This document shows, piece after piece, positions 37,301 through 49,184 of a stretch of 64,000 bases of DNA. The notes beneath the pieces were generated by a model. It was given only the letters and a program-made list of their open reading frames with translations, ran no database searches and was not told the origin of the DNA. This DNA is from Lunularia cruciata (lineage: Eukaryota > Streptophyta > Marchantiopsida > Lunulariales > Lunulariaceae). The translations under genes were made by a program, and so were the position numbers. The DNA lies in assembly GCA_948567375.1 (NCBI GenBank), contig OX419755.1, positions 54,640,291-54,704,290 on the forward strand. The letters are read 5' to 3'. Numbering within the stretch: the first letter of the stretch is position 1; each line of letters opens with the position of its first letter.

Positions 37301-40300
37301 CAGCTGGTTGGGTCCATTTCCGCGCAATAGTTTTCTGCAGAAAGGGTTGCCGCAAACCAGAGTTAACCTTTTGTTGTATCACTTTAGTTAAAACCCGGTA
37401 AAACTATGTCGAGTTAAATCTCATCCTTCTACTCAACGTTTGTATAGTACCAACTAACTAAAGCTAAAGTTTAATCTGTTAACCCTGGTTTGCGCGAGAA
37501 ATGCCTCCGCTGTATTGCCTAGCCCGAAATGGCCTCTCCCCTCCCTACTGTACTGTCTTATTTCTAACCCGTTACAGTAAATTCTCTAAACCAAGGCTGC
37601 CATGGTCGTGGCATCTCCACCACTTCGCCAAGTGACGGCGCGTATTGTCGTTTGACTGTGGCCGTCGCGCGGGCCCACCAGAGACGGTAGTCCAGGTCCT
37701 GTTTCTCTCACTCTCCCGGCCATGCACTAGGTGGCCTCTCATTGATCAAGAGGAAGAGACGGTCCTGCATCCGTCGCTCGTCAAAGTTGCGTCTTCGAGT
37801 TGGCTACGTACAGTGTCAAGAGAGAGAGAGAGCGGGCTACCTCCAAATTTAGTTAACCCGCGAGGAAAATAGTAATCATGGTTCCACCTGGATCCATGGG
37901 CCCCTGATCTTCTTCAACAAGATGAAAAGGCGACCCCTGATCTTCTTCAACAAGCATCTTGCACTTCTGCCGCCATTTGTGGTTGTCATGGGAGAACAAC
38001 AATATTCCACATGGGTTTCTCTAAAACAGGTAAGAGGTAAAATTGGTTTTAATCCTATTTTACCTCTTAGGGTTATCCTTGTACGGTTCAATGTGTCTTC
38101 CCATCGAGTCGATCCGTCTTGTCGCCTCTCGCCGCAGTATTCCACTTATAGCATAGTAATTTTGCAACAGGTGAACCTTTCTATGCAAACATCGCAATCA
38201 TCGGGCAGGTGAACCTTTCATCTCAAACATTGCCTCCTCATTCGCCTTGGATAAGAGGATACTCATCCACTCTCATTGTTACAGAAATACGAAGGAGAGA
38301 CTCAAGAAGATTAATTATAACTATAACTATTACCTAGAAGGACACAGAAATGTCAAAGTGAATAGGAAATTCTCCTAAAACATATGTCAGGCTATTCCCC
38401 TCAAAGACTAATAAAAGGATCTTTCCAGTTTTGATTGATTAAATAATAATGGAAAATGCAAATCAGGGAGTTTGATTCAAGCGCTACTGGTTAACACATT
38501 GACGTGCAACGTGGGGTAATTAATGTTGTCAGATTGACGTTGAGAGGAGGCCCCTGAAATCTCAGGGATGTTTATACTACTGTATTGTATCGTGTTGGTA
38601 AGGTGAGGGAGCCGTTAAGATTGCGCACTTTGATCTTCTCAACCCTCTGCTTTGGTCGATCCGAGGGGCTGACAGCGCAAGGACTCGTCGGGAATTCGCA
38701 CCAAACCTGATGGCGACTGTTGTAAATAAAACGGAAGCTACGGTCTCAAGGACAGATCTCGTAGAGAGACTCATGCATCTTTCTGTTGGGGGAGGGAACT
38801 TTTATCGATCTAGAAATCGGCCAGGAAAGTACGATTGGAAAGTCTCCAGATAAAGCTCAGCAAAATGCTGGATGGCCTGAGAATCAGATAAAATCAACTG
38901 TAAATAATTGGTACAAGGGTGCCCTTTCCGGAGGCACTTGACGCTGCTAGAGGCACGACGTTAGATAGGAGGTATGCGAGAGGGAATGTAGGAAGGGACG
39001 TACAAGGGTGGGAGATCTTCTTTCGGTCTTCTGGGGGTATACTCAAGGCCACAAACCGTATGCTCGTTATCGTAGTGGGTCTGATGATCGAATGCAAATA
39101 CGAATGATTACATGATGACGGTATTTGTCCCATTAGATTGGGTTGGGCCTAACAATCTCTTCAATCCTTCCGGGTGTGAGCTTCCTTACAAGACATGGTC
39201 GTGATCCTTTCCTTTTCCTTTTAGGGTCTCCTTTCACTGGTGGGGAGGTTGTTTGCTCCAATCTAACTACCCCGTTGTCGAGATCCAATGCTGTACTTTT
39301 CCATCTTTGACAGGGCCAAATGAGATCATCGTCTGTAAGTAAGATATAATCTTCCTCCTTCTTTGGACTTCTTCCAGGCCCATTCTGTACGACGCGCTAC
39401 TTCTAACCACGAATCAAGTAAGAAAATAGGGGGATAGCTGTTTGCTATGTCTTGCATTTTGTCGTCGAGTCCAAGTTCTCGAATTAGTAATCACTAACTA
39501 AAACGAGATGGCGCTTCCATCTCCCAGTGTTGCAGATATAAACTCCCTTCCTGAATCTGATCATGCGCAAATAGGGAACATAATAGCACGCTTACTGTTG
39601 TCAGAATTACATTTCTGTTGTTCGAACAGTGTTCGAATTTCCTGACTTAGCGGCGACTTTCACGAAAAGGGAAGAAGGAAAGGCGTGCAATTGTGGAGGT
39701 ACCATGCATGTTTGGAGTGGACTCGCATATACCAACACTGCAAGACCATGACACCGTTCGATGCTCAATCCAACATTTTCCTTTCCTCTTGACCTTACCA
39801 TGGTAGTAGGCGGCGGCCGCCAGTGGAATCGTATAACACTATGTTCAAATTCATCACAATCAACGAATTTGTACACAGATAATAGATAGATGCTCCAAAA
39901 ATCTCCCTCTTCTGTTCTCTGGTGTTTCTGCTGGTTCCATAGTACTGTTCAATCGGAAGACCTGAAAAGAAAGGCGACCGCGTAAAAAAACGAAGGAAGA
40001 CCTGTAGACATGGGATGTGCCAGATTCTACTACTCTCCTACAACTTTCAGGAATAATTTCTATTCGAGAATATTCCTGCACATTCACTTGTTTCATTCCC
40101 GCAAAGATCCTCTAAGAGAGATTGGGAGGGGTGTCGAGGGGGAGAGGAGAGAAATGAGCAGAAAGTTTTGAACTTTTGGGGCTACACTAGCCTATATCAC
40201 ATGAGAGAATAAGTTTTATTTATTTATTTATTTTGGTTCCATTGGTATTTAAATTGAAAGCAATGTATAATCCAATAAAATGATAGGAAGACATTTAGGT

Positions 40301-41049
40301 CTCATTAATTCATAATGAGAGTGATGGATACTGGTTTTTATATTTCAATTTTATTGGAATTTAGATTGAATGAGATATAAATTGAAAATTTGAGAGTTTA
40401 TTATTTTAGGGTTTTGAGAGGTAGTATTTATTCATGTGAGTGTGTTGTGGTTTTTGTAGGTATAGAGAGGCATGAAGAGGCATATCACATGTTACTATCT
40501 TATTCTTATACTAGCTATGGCCTCACTTTTCTATGTGAGGCTGCCTAGAACGGCTCGGGATACACCATGCTCGTTATGTCACCAACTCTTTCCCTTGTAA
40601 AGGTAAAGATCCACGTGGTGAAGATGCACAAGCACTATGATTGGACTACTTGGGATGTTCACGTGAGGTGAGGAATCACAACAAGATCATTGACACTCAA
40701 GATTACACATGCTTTGTCTATCATTTTGTTGACTCCTTCGGGGATACCGATCAAGTCATTAGAATGTTTAGTATCTCAAGTGGGTTGTTTTTGGGGTCAT
40801 TTGAGATTAGTTTCCCTTGTCCAAGCATATCCCATAGGCTTCCTCATACACTTCATGATGAGGCTAGATAGGCTTTTTGCTTACCATTTGATTGATTAGC
40901 TCATGATCCCATGGATGAGTTAACTTGGTTCTTATTTCCACTATGGTGTCTTTGTTATACTAGAGGGGAGTATGTAGGGTAAAGAGAGGTGGTTGCTAGA
41001 TTTTGCAGATTTCGAGCAAGGGATTGGGCTACCCTACAAAGAGCAGTAT
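37301..41049. other. Gene-poor region between the CTL gene and element M2
   Basis: No supported gene. Small features: a 22-bp direct repeat (CCCCTGATCTTCTTCAACAAG) at about 37902 and 37935; a perfect 13-bp inverted repeat with 13-bp loop at 38031-38069; two CAGGTGAACCTTTC units at about 38169 and 38205; and a TTTA run near 40217. Composition turns AT-rich after 40200. Confidence 0.45.
38031..38069. repeat. Perfect 13-bp inverted repeat
   Basis: TAAGAGGTAAAAT (38031-38043) and ATTTTACCTCTTA (38057-38069) around a 13-bp loop. May be a fold-back element remnant. Confidence 0.85.
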
Positions 41050-41515
41050 GTTTGAATGGCATGTTACAAGAAATAGGTTCAATCACATGATACTACAAAT
41101 TCTACCTGATTACAATGGTATAGAATATTGGATCAAGGAAGAGAATATTAGTAGAGCAATGTGAGCACTATACCCTTTGTCTTTAGGTAGTCCTACTGAT
41201 AAGACTATCTCTTTTTTATGCTTATTACATCTTGTAGCAAGAGAGGGAGTACCATTAGAAGTCTTAAACTAATAATTTGAGCAACTTTTATGTCTTGATA
41301 GATCTCTCTTTGCACAGGACTTGTGCATTGTCCCACACTTCTCTTCAAGAGGCTTGTCAAGGATAATATATGTGCATCCTAGAGATTTCTTTTAGGCATA
41401 TGATCCCTTCAGTGATTTTATTGAGCTATTTTAGGTGGTTGTAGCAATAGCAAAGAGAGAGATTCTTCTATCAATTGGTCAAATCTTAGATGGTAGCTTA
41501 CTTCTCATGATGAAG
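41050..41515 (+). pseudogene. Decayed ORF of unknown function
   Basis: A plus-strand frame reads as protein-like text with scattered stops (LPDYNGIEYWIKEENISRAM, LHLVAREGVPLEVL, LFAQDLCIVPHFSSRGLSR). No family was recognised. It is probably a transposon or gene remnant, followed by a C-rich tract (about 41530-41580). Confidence 0.3.
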
Positions 41516-42080
41516 AAGGATTTAATGGGGCATTAGACCCTCCTTCCTCCCACCCCACTCCACCCAACCCAACTCAACCCATATCCTTCTTCATCACGCA
41601 ATAGACTAATGGCTGTTAGTGAGGTCTTTTTGCATTTTGTTAGCTATATTATTACTATTGTTCTTTAAAATCATTCTCATTTCCAATAGCACCTCAATCC
41701 ACACCAGTTTTGAATTGCTACACATAGAGATTGTGAGGCTATAACTTTAGGCATTAGAGCACTCTTAGATATCCACCTAAAGTGGGTTGTTCTATAGGTT
41801 GTCATGCGTATATACATGGCCACACAACATACATCATTGTCAACATCACACACTATAGAAGCACAACTCACACATTAGTCATACATGGACTCTAAAGTAC
41901 CACAATCACCATCCTAGCTAGGAGTTAGGTCCTTCTAACTCCAGATAGCCATCAACTCCAAGTATATGGTATACCTTATGGTGGGCAAAATATCAAGAGG
42001 CTAGGTGCTATTGAGCCTCATTGTTAGTCGCCTATCTGCAATCTATACCATATAAAGGATGAGCTAGCTATAGATCAAGT

Positions 42081-42215
42081 ACATCTAGGACATAACTACC
42101 TTCCTTGAGGAACCACCATGAGGGGAGGAGTCATACATGCCATATGCCATCCTCTCAAACAGCTATCACACACTAACATAGTAGCAGTTCCACCAAAAGA
42201 GCCACATAACATACA
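42081..42215 (-). pseudogene. PHD finger at the C-terminus of M2 polyprotein
   Basis: C4HC3 ligands at spacing C-x2-C-x11-C-x2-C-x4-H-x2-C-x14-C-x2-C: QCMLCGS, MLVCDSC, RGWHMAC, LCPRC. All eight ligands are present; only the conserved Trp before the last pair is a stop (TAG, from TGG). It follows the integrase C-terminal region (GVLVLEGCDGVVWKDH) and an extra CxxC (HNCASC). This occupies the place where chromoviruses have a chromodomain, so a targeting role is likely by analogy. Confidence 0.82.
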
Positions 42216-43250
42216 TTGCAAGCCTACATGTACAAGTGCCAAGCTTGGGTCCATAGTACCATCAATGTTTGGGAGGCGGCATGACGCACAATTGTGCACA
42301 TGATCCTTCCAAACAACACCATCACATCCTTCCAAAACAAGGACTCCAGATGGCAAAACCTTGTGCACTCTCAAGATAGTGCGGCATGTAGAAACATCAA
42401 GTGTCATTGGTGTTGTCTATTATAGATATACATAGTCATTAGATGAAATTGACGGATTGAGGGTCTATAACCTCCTCCTCAAATGGTTGCATAGTATAAG
42501 GTATCCTTATGTTGAGCAATCACTAAGTTCTCAAGGGCCATTGGCATCACTCTTCAAAAGATCTCTTCCCATTGAGAATATGCACTCATCCATACATCTG
42601 GATTATCCACGTCCAACACTACGATAGCATCTCAACAAATGGCTATAGGTAAATTTGGATCTTGTCCATAAAGTAGAAAGTAAGGAGAGAAGGATGTTAA
42701 GGAGGCTTGCTAGCTGAATCAATAACCCATGGCCAGCCACGGTAACTAGAGATCCCAATCTCCCAAGTGGCATCTTTGCAAACCATACTTCCGCAATCCT
42801 TTCTTCACTATTTGAACCACTCTCTCTGCTAAGCCATTTGCCTCAAAGTGATGTTGAGAGGTACTATGATGATCAATCAAAGCCTTGTCATACAAGACCT
42901 GAAACTCCCTCAAGAATTATGTGCCCTAATCAGTCAAAACCTCAGTTGGTGCACCAAAATGACTAAGAACTTGATCCAGGAACAAGTAAGCTATCCCTTC
43001 ATTGGACATGTTAGGAAATACCACCAACTCAATCCACTTGGAGATTGCACCACCATCACCAAAATTTACCAATGATGTCTCACAATCAATGGTAAAGGTC
43101 CAGCAAAGTCCAAACTCCAACGGTAACCCAATCCCATGATAGGTAATGGGTGTAACTTTGGCTTATGAGCATTAAATGATGCTCTAACTTGGTCACAAAC
43201 CACACATCTGGCAACAAACCTCTATACATTGGTTTGCATACTGTGCCACC
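42216..43250 (-). pseudogene. M2 integrase
   Basis: From 43120 the minus strand reads FTIDCETSLVNFGDGG, SKWIELVVFPN, VLSHFGAPTEVLTD (core with catalytic Asp), then, through frameshifts, HHPEADGLAERVVQ (core glutamate region) and FSPYFLLYGQDPNLPI, then VMPMALENLVIAQHKDTL leading to the PHD region. A broken but complete Ty3/gypsy-type integrase. Confidence 0.78.
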
Positions 43251-43931
43251 AATAATGACTTTGGAGTAAGCTACATGTATGCTTTACTCCAAAATGTCCT
43301 AGCTCCTCCTGAGCATGAAAAACCAACTGTGGTCTTTGAGGTGGAAGTGGTACTACTCTCACTCTACCATCCTCCCATACACAAAGAAGGTGTCTTCCCT
43401 CCAATTGAACCACCTAGTTTGTTGAAGAACACAATCTCTCCTTGGCCCTACCTGTGCCACCCACAACACCAATGCAAAGATAGTCCATCACTAAGACATC
43501 ATTATGAATGTCTCATTGAACTATACCATTATCTCCACTCTTTGGATTTGTGACCTCAATAACTCCTCTTGTATGTGCTAAGAGCGTAAAATTTATACAA
43601 AGAAAGGCAAATGCATGCCAATCTGGCACCATCTCCTCATCTATCTCACCATGCCAAAGTGCTCCGGTCTGATCTTGTTGGCTAGGACATGGGTTTCTAC
43701 TCAACCCATCTGCATCACGGTTCACCACCCCACGTCTGTGAATACTTGTGAAATCATACTCGTGTAAAATCAAAGCCCATCGTGCAAGCTTCCTTGAAAG
43801 CTTGTCAGAATCCATCAAGCACTTCAATGGTTTATGATCAATGATGAAAGTAAAGGGATTACCAAATAAATAACATCAAAAATGTGCATCAGAAATGTAC
43901 ACATACTGCTGCCAAGCACTCTCCCTCATAT
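43251..43931 (-). pseudogene. M2 RNase H C-terminal part and integrase zinc-binding region
   Basis: Minus-strand frame 43513-43827 reads RKLARWALILHEYDFTSIHR then GVVNRDADGLSRNP, the RNase H end of gypsy elements (N-x-x-AD-x-LSR). 43222-43413 contains ELGHFGVKHT, the start of the integrase HHCC region. Confidence 0.78.
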
Positions 43932-44675
43932 TGTAATACTAAGAGCTAGCCATATGATCTAGATGTGAAATTTGGTTTGGTAACATCTGGAATGATGTTA
44001 TACATGATGTTCAAAATAGATCAGATAGAAGTATCACCAAAAGAGTACTTCTACTAATAGGGTAGAAACCAAAATAGACTTAAAAACTTTAGAACCAATA
44101 GCTAGACATATGATTTAAAGGTGAAAATTGGTTTGGTAACATTTGGAAGGATGTTACACATGATGGATTAAACAAATCAAAAAGAGATATCACCAAAAGG
44201 GGACTTCTACTAATACAAGAGGAACCAAAATATGCTTGAAATCTTTAAAGGCAATTTTGGAGGCCTAAATAGATGAATTAGGCCTCAAAAACATGCAAGT
44301 CCCCCCCCCCTTCTTAATGAAAGAAAGGTTGGCCTTCCCTCCCTCCTAGTTTTTCTTGTTGAGAGCTTTCCAATGGTACCTCACCCACGTGATTATGAGA
44401 TTCCTATAAGAAGATTCCCTAAAAGATTCCCTCTAGTCAAAGCTTGTTTGACCAACCAGATAGGACCAGGACCGACTTGTCACCCATCCAAGTAAGTAAT
44501 CCATGGGTGGAGCTTGCTAACATGTCACCTATCTGTGTGCCTAATCCTTTGGTGGAGCTTCCTTGGAATAGATCCTCTTTGTCTATATAATAAAGAGAAG
44601 GTGCTCCTTTGGCGCATCGGATGATTGAGTGTGAAATCTGTGTTTTCTCTCTTCTCTTGTCCTTGGAGTATTACA
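43932..44675 (+). repeat. Solo LTR, chromovirus family LTR-1, in M2
   Basis: 744 bp, TGTAATACTAAGAGC...GGAGTATTACA, flanked by CATAT (43927-43931 and 44676-44680). M1 has the empty site, a single CATAT at 3189-3193. The sense-strand promoter element TATATAATAAAG is intact at about 44584-44596. A C10 tract at about 44299 is the complement of the family's G-rich tract. Confidence 0.93.
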
Positions 44676-44680
44676 CATAT

Positions 44681-45560
44681 AAACTATACTTTACCTTTGT
44701 TGAATTGTTAGAGCAACTAGCATAGCCCACCACAAACTCCTTCCTCTCATCATCATGTTGGGTGAGCATTACTCCAAGCCCCAACATGCTCCAATCATTG
44801 TGAACCTGAAATGGTCGTCCTCTGCTCAATCTCCTCCAGATAGGAGTAGATGTCAACTTCTCCTTGAGCTCTACAAAACCTCTCTCCTGGTCATCTCCCC
44901 AACACCACTCCTATGTAAGCTTGGTCAGCTTTGTCCAAGCCTTAGCAATAGCATTAAATCCTCTAACATAGCGGCAATAGACGTTTGCCAACCCAAGGAA
45001 TGCTTGCACTCTCCTCACATTTGTAGGCTAAGGAATACGTGCAATAGCTTCCACCTTGGTCTGTTGAACACCAAGTCCTCTAGGGTAGATAATGTGACCC
45101 AAATATTCAACCTGCTCATGGAAGAACCTACACTTCCCAAGATGTAATTTGAGTCCATGAGATCTCAACCTCTCAAACACCTCCAACAACACTATCTCTC
45201 ATGCTCCTCCACAATAGTGTTATAGGCCAAAATATCATCAATATAACACCAACCAAAATCCAATCCAGCTAGGATCCTGTCCATGACCCTTTGGAACTTG
45301 GCAAGAGCATTCTTTAACCCAAATGGTAAGAACCTCCATTGATATAACACATCCTTGTTGTGAAGATCAATAGCCCAAAATGTTGTCTTGGACTTATCCT
45401 CCTCTCTAATTGGCAATTGATAATATCTTGCTCAAAGATCCAAAGTATTGAAGGCCTTTGCATGCCCAATCGTATCGGAGATCTCCTCTAGTGTAAGCAT
45501 GGTATACCAATTAGCCCTAGTCTGTCAATTGATAGGACGGTAATCTCCACACATCCGCCT
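44681..45560 (-). pseudogene. M2 reverse transcriptase and RNase H start
   Basis: Minus-strand frame 45192-45416 reads FWAIDLHNKDVLYQWRFLPF (RT block), KNALAKFQRVMDRILAGLD and CYIDDILAYN, with an intact YIDD catalytic motif. RNase H begins at 44671-44856 (FQVHNDWSMLGLGVMLTQHD). Stops interrupt between blocks. Confidence 0.82.
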
Positions 45561-46249
45561 ATCTATGTAGTTGCCATGCATATTTTTCTTGGCTGGTATC
45601 AATGTAGTTGATGCATACTCTCTATGTGAAATCTCCACCAAACCAGCCTCAAAAAGGTCATTACTTTGACTCTTAATCAATGCGCTCTCCATGTCATTAT
45701 ATCAATAGGGATGTAAAAAATTGGTGTATCACTAGTCAGCTCAATTCATATACCAAGTCCTTTTAGAGCACCCAAATCCTTCATACTAAAGGCAAAACAA
45801 CTTGTGTAGCCACTCAAGAACCTCCAAACCCTCTGTCTTTCCTCTCCTATAAGCTTGGGTCCAAGATTAGGCTCCCAAGTATCCTCTATAACTATCTAGG
45901 AGTGGAAGACATATTGATTGGTTGCTACACCTTGGGACCCTTGGGAGGAATAGTGTCATACTCTCAATCACTAGAAGTCCTAGCCTTAGTGTGAAAAACT
46001 CCCTCTTATCTGGCTACAAGCTCCATACATCCTCTAATTGCATCCAAAGTAGACCAAGGATGTAATCCAAGTAGCCTATGCTCACTTGGATGGACTCCAA
46101 GTAGACCACTCTCCCTAGTAGCCATTGGATGTGTCCCAAGAATACCTTGTCCACTTGGTCCATTGCCCCCAGCATGTGCTTGAATTGTCTCAATAGACAC
46201 AAAGCTCACAAGTGTCCGGGTGTTGATGCCTATCAAGTGCATCTTACGT

Positions 46250-47275
46250 TGCTATGCCAAACCAAGGCTAACAATCCAGGTCAAACAATTTGAGTCTATA
46301 GCCTGACCTAACACCTAACGCCTAGATGTCTTTGACACTACTAGAACAACAATAATACTAGTGCAAAAACCCATTGCTTTCTCTCTCTCATTGGCATTGG
46401 GCTCCACCAACTATTGGAATTGTGAGCCCAAACCAATCCAGGACCTCCTTCTCAAAAAGCATGAGAGCCTGAGAAACTCATAAGTGTGAGAAAATTAGCT
46501 CTGGGTTGTCCAACTAGGTTCACCCCTACCATAGGTGACCTATCAACCACTACCACTATCTAAGACTGACGCCCAACATCCAAGATATCATCAACAATGA
46601 TGTGGTCTAATTGTTGAATCTCATCATAAGTGCAATATATAACCTCTCTTTGTAAGAGGTTTATCCACCAAAAAAAAGACAATGACCTTGTGATCCCACT
46701 CTAGTTGCATCTAACAACATGGTAGGTCCCATCCAAGAATGGACCTGATATGTACTTGCTACCACTCGGGTGTGAGAATCACCCATCAAAGGGACATTCT
46801 CCAAAATGTAAGCTGGAGAAACGGACTAATGAACATGGAGAAGTCATAGTATACGTAACATCTCCCAAAACACACTAGAATATGGATCCTAAAGACCAAA
46901 ACCTTGGCTAGCACATATATCCTTGACATGGCCACCCAAAAATCACCAAATGAATGGGTCCATGTCTCTCTAGATCATTCACCCCTAATAAGGAAATATT
47001 TGCTGGTAGGGCCTTTTGGTAACCCACAACTACTAACATCAATAATAACTCAGAATACCAATAGGCCAAGTGTGCCACCTGATGTAGAGAGACTTGCCTA
47101 GCAATCTCATCTCTCTTCCCATACAAGTAACTTTGTACTCCTATACCCGCTTGTAATACCAAAGCTAGTCTAGTGCTAATCTCACCAAATAACTCCAATA
47201 AACATACTCCCTCTATTGGATACTACCAAACAATGAGTGTGGTATCAAGAGGTGTTAAGGTAATTGACTCTAGAG
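46250..47275 (-). pseudogene. M2 cytosine-C5 DNA methyltransferase domain (best copy)
   Basis: Minus-strand frame 46908-47198 runs without a stop from motif I (ELFGEISTRLALVLQAGI) through KRDEIAR (motif II) to VIFGWPCQG (motif IV); the catalytic Cys codon is 46926-46928. After two stops the frame continues to VFWEMLR, then ILENVPLMGDS (motif VI, 46790-46801), then MGPTMLLDATRVGS and, after a frameshift, WWINLLQRE (motif VIII region). A linker with QQLDHIIVDDILDVG follows, then a C-terminal block near 46256-46460 matching the EPNANERE...VLGQAM region of M1. It would transfer methyl groups from SAM to cytosine C5. Position between protease and RT places it inside the polyprotein. Now inactive. 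Confidence 0.85.
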
Positions 47276-48420
47276 GCTCATCCTCACACCAGTCCCCTAG
47301 TGGTACAAAGGCTCCACTCCAAGCCTGTTGCACCAATTGATCTACATGTTACTGCAATGCCTCCTCTAAACTCCACAAAGGAACATCCAAGGTGGAGAGA
47401 ACAATCCCACACTTGCTTCAAATCTGAGTGTTCTTCTTTGGTACTATAGTACCCTCTGTATGGGCATTCTACTCCAATAAATCACCAAGCCAAGTAACAA
47501 AATCACTAAAAGTTGATGCCGCCATAGTCTCAAACTGTAGTGAGCCAAGACTGCCATTGTTGAAGCGTACTAGTAGGCAATATACTTGTCCCTTACTAGA
47601 CTGCCAACCTGGTCTATCGGAGGCTATCTCCTCCCAATAGTCAATATTGAAACCCATGGAGTATAACATTGCTCTCACAACTAACACATCATACGACTCA
47701 ACTATGGTTGCAATGGCTTGAGCTCTCACCATAGAGCTATCAATTGGATGACCGGGCTGAATTTGAACAACCAACTCTCCACATGTGATGTATTGTGTAG
47801 AGCCATCACCTAGAGATATCTAGATTTGAAAATGACACCTCTCCACATCAGTCTTCTAAAACTCCAGACCGACAACTACATTCTTCCCCAACATAAGAGG
47901 CGCCAAAGTCTAATCAGACCCTCTATGGTGTATAAACCTTCCCTAAAGGTCCCACTAACCAAAAAATCCCCCTTTGGTTATCCAACAGGACAACCCTAGG
48001 TGTAAACCATGGTCACTCAAAGGCCAATCTAGTTGGTAACTCCTCCAATCTAGCCGTTACTGCTTGCTATAAACCATTGGTCACTAAGTAGATCCTATGC
48101 TCTTCAATCAAGTTAGCTCCACTATCAACCACCTTTGCTTTGGTAGTAGGGCCCACATCATCCATACTCTCACAAAGCATGGCAGCCAATTGGAACAATG
48201 GGTTTGGGTCAACTCCCAATGTACGTATATCATTAGTTAAGAATAATGGAAAGTGCATAATCAGCTTAAACGCACCCAACATTGTGCTAGACTCAATTTG
48301 TGTAGTTGCAGGTAGCTGACTAGTAGGTAGTCCATCATGCACCCCATCACCACCTACCACACCTGCACTAGAACATCTAGGAGCCATGGATGACGTTTAT
48401 AGTGCCTCAAAGAGTGTAAA
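47276..48420 (-). pseudogene. M2 aspartic protease region
   Basis: The minus strand contains ESYDVLVVRAMLYSMGFNID and ASDRPGWQSSKGQVYC (47469-47774), matching M1 and M3 downstream of the protease active site. The active site aligns with M3 near 47950-48000 but is decayed. Confidence 0.65.
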
Positions 48421-49184
48421 AGACTAGGGAAGTCTGACTTGTCTACTAGCCTCTCCTCTCTATGGGTCCAACTCTGTTGATGCTCCTCTAGGCTCTGGAG
48501 CACGTACTGCACTCCTAGTCACTACGGTAGATGCATCTACTTGTGCTGCTCCACATATGAAATCCAATGTGTCTCTATCACTAGCATATGAGGTGGAAGC
48601 CTCAGCATCCGAATCTAATCTCCTCGGAGCTATGGCCGTGCTAGCCAAACTCTAATCCAACTGCTCAATGCAAGTAGCTATGGTTGTATCAGAAGTAAGA
48701 GCCGATATTGCACCTCTACTAGGTGTGGATCGTCTACCACCTCATCTTCCATGACCTGGAGTTCCTCTACTACCTGCCATAGCAGCCCTACCACTCTGTT
48801 ACTATGGGTGTAGGTCAAAGCACCGATCACTAGTGTGAACATATCTATGGCAATACTCACATTGTCTTTGTGCTAGTTATGATGCACTAGAGGTATTGGG
48901 TGCGCTGCCCTGAGAGCACTCTCTCCTGTGATGAGGTCCACCATAAGTCCAACAAGCAACACCACCACTCATTGGCTATTGCTGACCCAACAATGAAAGT
49001 AAGGGTCTAGCTACAACTCCACTCGCTCCATAAGATTTGGGTTGTCCACCTTGTTTTCAAAAACCAAAATGGCCTGGTGCACTCTACTGCACTCTGGAAG
49101 AAGTAAATACTATGGATGAGGTCTCCCTACCAAATCTAGATGTCACCACTCTCTCCTCCACCATGTTGAGCTGAATATGCTCAA
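48421..49184 (-). pseudogene. M2 gag C-terminal part
   Basis: Matches M3 61560-62400 in reverse complement. Includes the region of the zinc knuckle (near 48800-48860, ligands decayed). Ends at the CTCAA duplication of the chromovirus; gag resumes at 55817. Confidence 0.65.
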
